Notes under the pieces: generated by a model
Database searches by the model: none
Told to the model about the DNA's origin: nothing
Seen by the model: only the letters and a program-made list of their open reading frames with translations
Part shown: in pieces, positions 63,227 through 64,000 of the stretch
How positions within the stretch are numbered: position 1 is the first letter of the stretch
Layout of the letters: each line of letters begins with the position of its first letter
NCBI GenBank assembly: GCA_964542585.1
Contig: CAZIUI010000007.1
Coordinates: forward strand, 34,657-98,656
Length of the DNA stretch: 64,000 bases
Direction of reading: 5' to 3'
Origin: CAYYUA01 sp964542585
GTDB lineage: Bacteria; Bacteroidota; Bacteroidia; CAILMK01; CAYYUA01
Translations under genes and position numbers: made by a program

Positions 63227-63593
63227 ATAGCTTCATGTCAACTTCAATCCCCACACGATAGTTTCTTGGCAAGCCGGGATAGTAATACCGCGGGCTGCCG
63301 CCATAACCGGGAATGTTGGGGACGATCATGGAAGCATAGGTTTCATCGCTAAGGTTGCGGGCGGTGGCTGACAGGGTGACCTGAAAAGGGCCGGTTTTAA
63401 CCTGGTATTGCAAGCCGGTATTCAGCACCTGGTAGGCCGCCGCTTCTGCGGAATTGGCATCATTCACCGGCATGGCAGCGCGGTACTCTGTGTGAAAGCG
63501 CCAGCTTAGCCGGTGTCCAACCGCACCGCGCTGCTGATGGTAGGGAATAAGCCGGATCCCGGCTTTCAGGATGAGCCAAAACCTCCAAGGATT
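63225..63593 (-). pseudogene. C-terminal remnant of a TonB-dependent receptor
   Basis: The reverse strand reads an open frame of about 120 codons with no start. It runs from the edge of an inverted repeat (…NPWRFWLILKAGIRLIPYH) through HRLSWRFHTEYRAAMPVNDA and VTLSATARNLSDETYASMIV to RYYYPGLPRNYRVGIEVDMK and stop TAA at 63225. The last strand pattern (RNLSDE.Y, PGLPRNY..G) is that of the C-terminal beta-barrel of TonB receptors. The N-terminal plug and most of the barrel are absent. The frame is intact up to the inverted repeat, suggesting recent truncation. Confidence 0.75.
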
Positions 63594-63646
63594 CTTTAAA
63601 TCAAAGATTTAACCTTTTTCTTCCCTATATTAATCCTTGGAGGTTT
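63579..63646. repeat. 68-bp element with 15-bp perfect inverted repeats
   Basis: AAACCTCCAAGGATT (63579-63593) and AATCCTTGGAGGTTT (63632-63646) are perfect inverted repeats around a 38-bp A/T-rich spacer, which contains a smaller palindrome (TTTAAATC...GATTTAA). No target-site duplication is visible. It separates two truncated genes and looks like a miniature or palindromic repeat unit, or an end of a lost element. No second copy was found in this window. Confidence 0.65.
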
Positions 63647-63655
63647 AAGTACATA

Positions 63656-63780
63656 CTAATGCTGATGCCCACCCACGCTTTTCTTCATCTCGGCCTGCAA
63701 ATAATAAGCGCCTTTGGTCACAATTACGTATCCTTTGGAACATCTTTTTGAAGCTGTACAGCCGCATAGCCGGATTGGTC
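63656..63780 (-). pseudogene. C-terminal remnant of an RND-efflux periplasmic adaptor (CusB-like)
   Basis: The reverse strand reads SGYAAVQLQKDVPKDT in one frame, then a stop, then YVIVTKGAYYLQAEMKKSVG and GHQH in the next frame, ending TAG at 63656. The VxTKGAYYLxxEM plus His-rich tail is typical of the C-terminus of CusB/HlyD-type metal-efflux adaptors in Bacteroidota. A frameshift near 63728 and the lack of upstream sequence mark it as a remnant. Confidence 0.55.
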
Positions 63781-63830
63781 AGGAACTCTCAAAACAATTC
63801 CTTAATTTAGTCGTCATAAAAGCTATAATC

Positions 63831-64000
63831 ATGCAGGTTTTTGAGCTACAAGGGTCGTACATGCGAAAAATGACGGATGAGGAATTTTTTCGTTTTTGCC
63901 TAGATAATCCGGACCTCAGGATTGAACGTAATGCCAATAAAGAACTAGAAGTTATGTCACCTACCGGGTATTTTACTGGAGATCTAAACAGTGAGATTAA
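63831..64000 (+). CDS. Uma2 family endonuclease-like protein, partial
   Basis: The gene begins at ATG 63831 and runs off the right edge; 56 residues are visible. MTDEEFFRFCLDNPDLRIER, then NANKELEVMSPTGYFTG and LNSEI match the Uma2/DUF820 N-terminus (the M.ssPTG....N..I block), a PD-(D/E)XK nuclease-like family often multi-copy in Cyanobacteria and some Bacteroidota. The catalytic residues lie beyond the edge, so activity cannot be judged. Confidence 0.75.
   Translation, partial: MQVFELQGSYMRKMTDEEFFRFCLDNPDLRIERNANKELEVMSPTGYFTGDLNSEI

Noticed and set aside
63579..63646. Interpretation of the inverted repeat as a simple terminator
   Set aside because: Stem arms are 38 bp apart with no T-run after either arm, and both flanking genes are truncated at it, which fits a repeat element better.

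Overview
The window is ordinary chromosomal DNA from a member of the Bacteroidota, most likely Cytophagales-like, although the class is not settled by what is visible. Three things support this. A secreted 1279-residue protein ends in a gliding-motility/type IX secretion (type B) C-terminal domain. Several lineage-typical proteins occur (DUF3109, the long form of PurC, a fused E1 alpha/beta 2-oxoacid dehydrogenase, the 'asparagine synthetase B'-mislabelled secreted family). Many genes and tRNAs are preceded by perfect copies of the Bacteroidota sigma-A -7 element TAnnTTTG. No CRISPR array, prophage, integrase or intact insertion sequence was seen.

Layout. 0-6 kb: a partial cupin gene, tRNA-Phe, a membrane Fe-S/CCG electron-transfer pair, a DJ-1/PfpI protein, a ZIP metal transporter, a TrpF-like protein that has lost its catalytic residues, an alkyltransferase-like protein and tRNA-Ala. 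5.8-8.3 kb: tRNA-Gln, prs, rplY and pth. 8.3-20 kb: lpdA, an RDD protein, purC, a LOG-family protein, an M1 aminopeptidase lipoprotein, tRNA-Lys, a GNAT protein, a redoxin, an SDR, a serine hydrolase and a NUDIX protein. 20-31 kb: a DUF547 protein, uvrA-msrA, a NYN protein, a DUF434 protein, a secreted EEP-family phosphatase/nuclease, asnS with a coiled-coil insertion, rpoN, and a membrane-protein gene split by a frameshift at a run of ten T. 31-40 kb: the giant secreted SBBP-repeat protein, a biotin carrier protein, recF, a DUF3109 protein, a family-39-like glycosyltransferase and a truncated 3-hydroxyacyl-CoA dehydrogenase homologue.

40.5-43.4 kb holds a decayed, internally deleted ClC channel pseudogene immediately followed by an intact ClC-CBS gene. 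45-50 kb is a minus-strand cluster rpmH-rnpA-yidD-S41 protease-TauE/SafE-tsaB-rhodanese. 50-61 kb carries a lipoprotein, pyrE (divergent from a NUDIX gene, with overlapping start codons), a class IV aminotransferase, fmt, recJ-lptB, a thioesterase, a phosphatase-crcB pair and the fused E1 dehydrogenase. 61-63.2 kb has a zinc-ribbon NUDIX protein and an unusually GC-rich icd.

The right edge (63.2-63.8 kb) is a rearranged scar: the C-terminal remnants of a TonB-dependent receptor and of an RND-efflux adaptor flank a 68-bp element with 15-bp perfect inverted repeats, followed by the start of a Uma2-family gene. No wholly new multi-gene system was recognised. The most interesting signals are single-gene oddities: the catalytically dead TrpF-like protein, the ClC pseudogene, the T10 frameshift, the overlapping pyrE/NUDIX start, and the right-edge scar.
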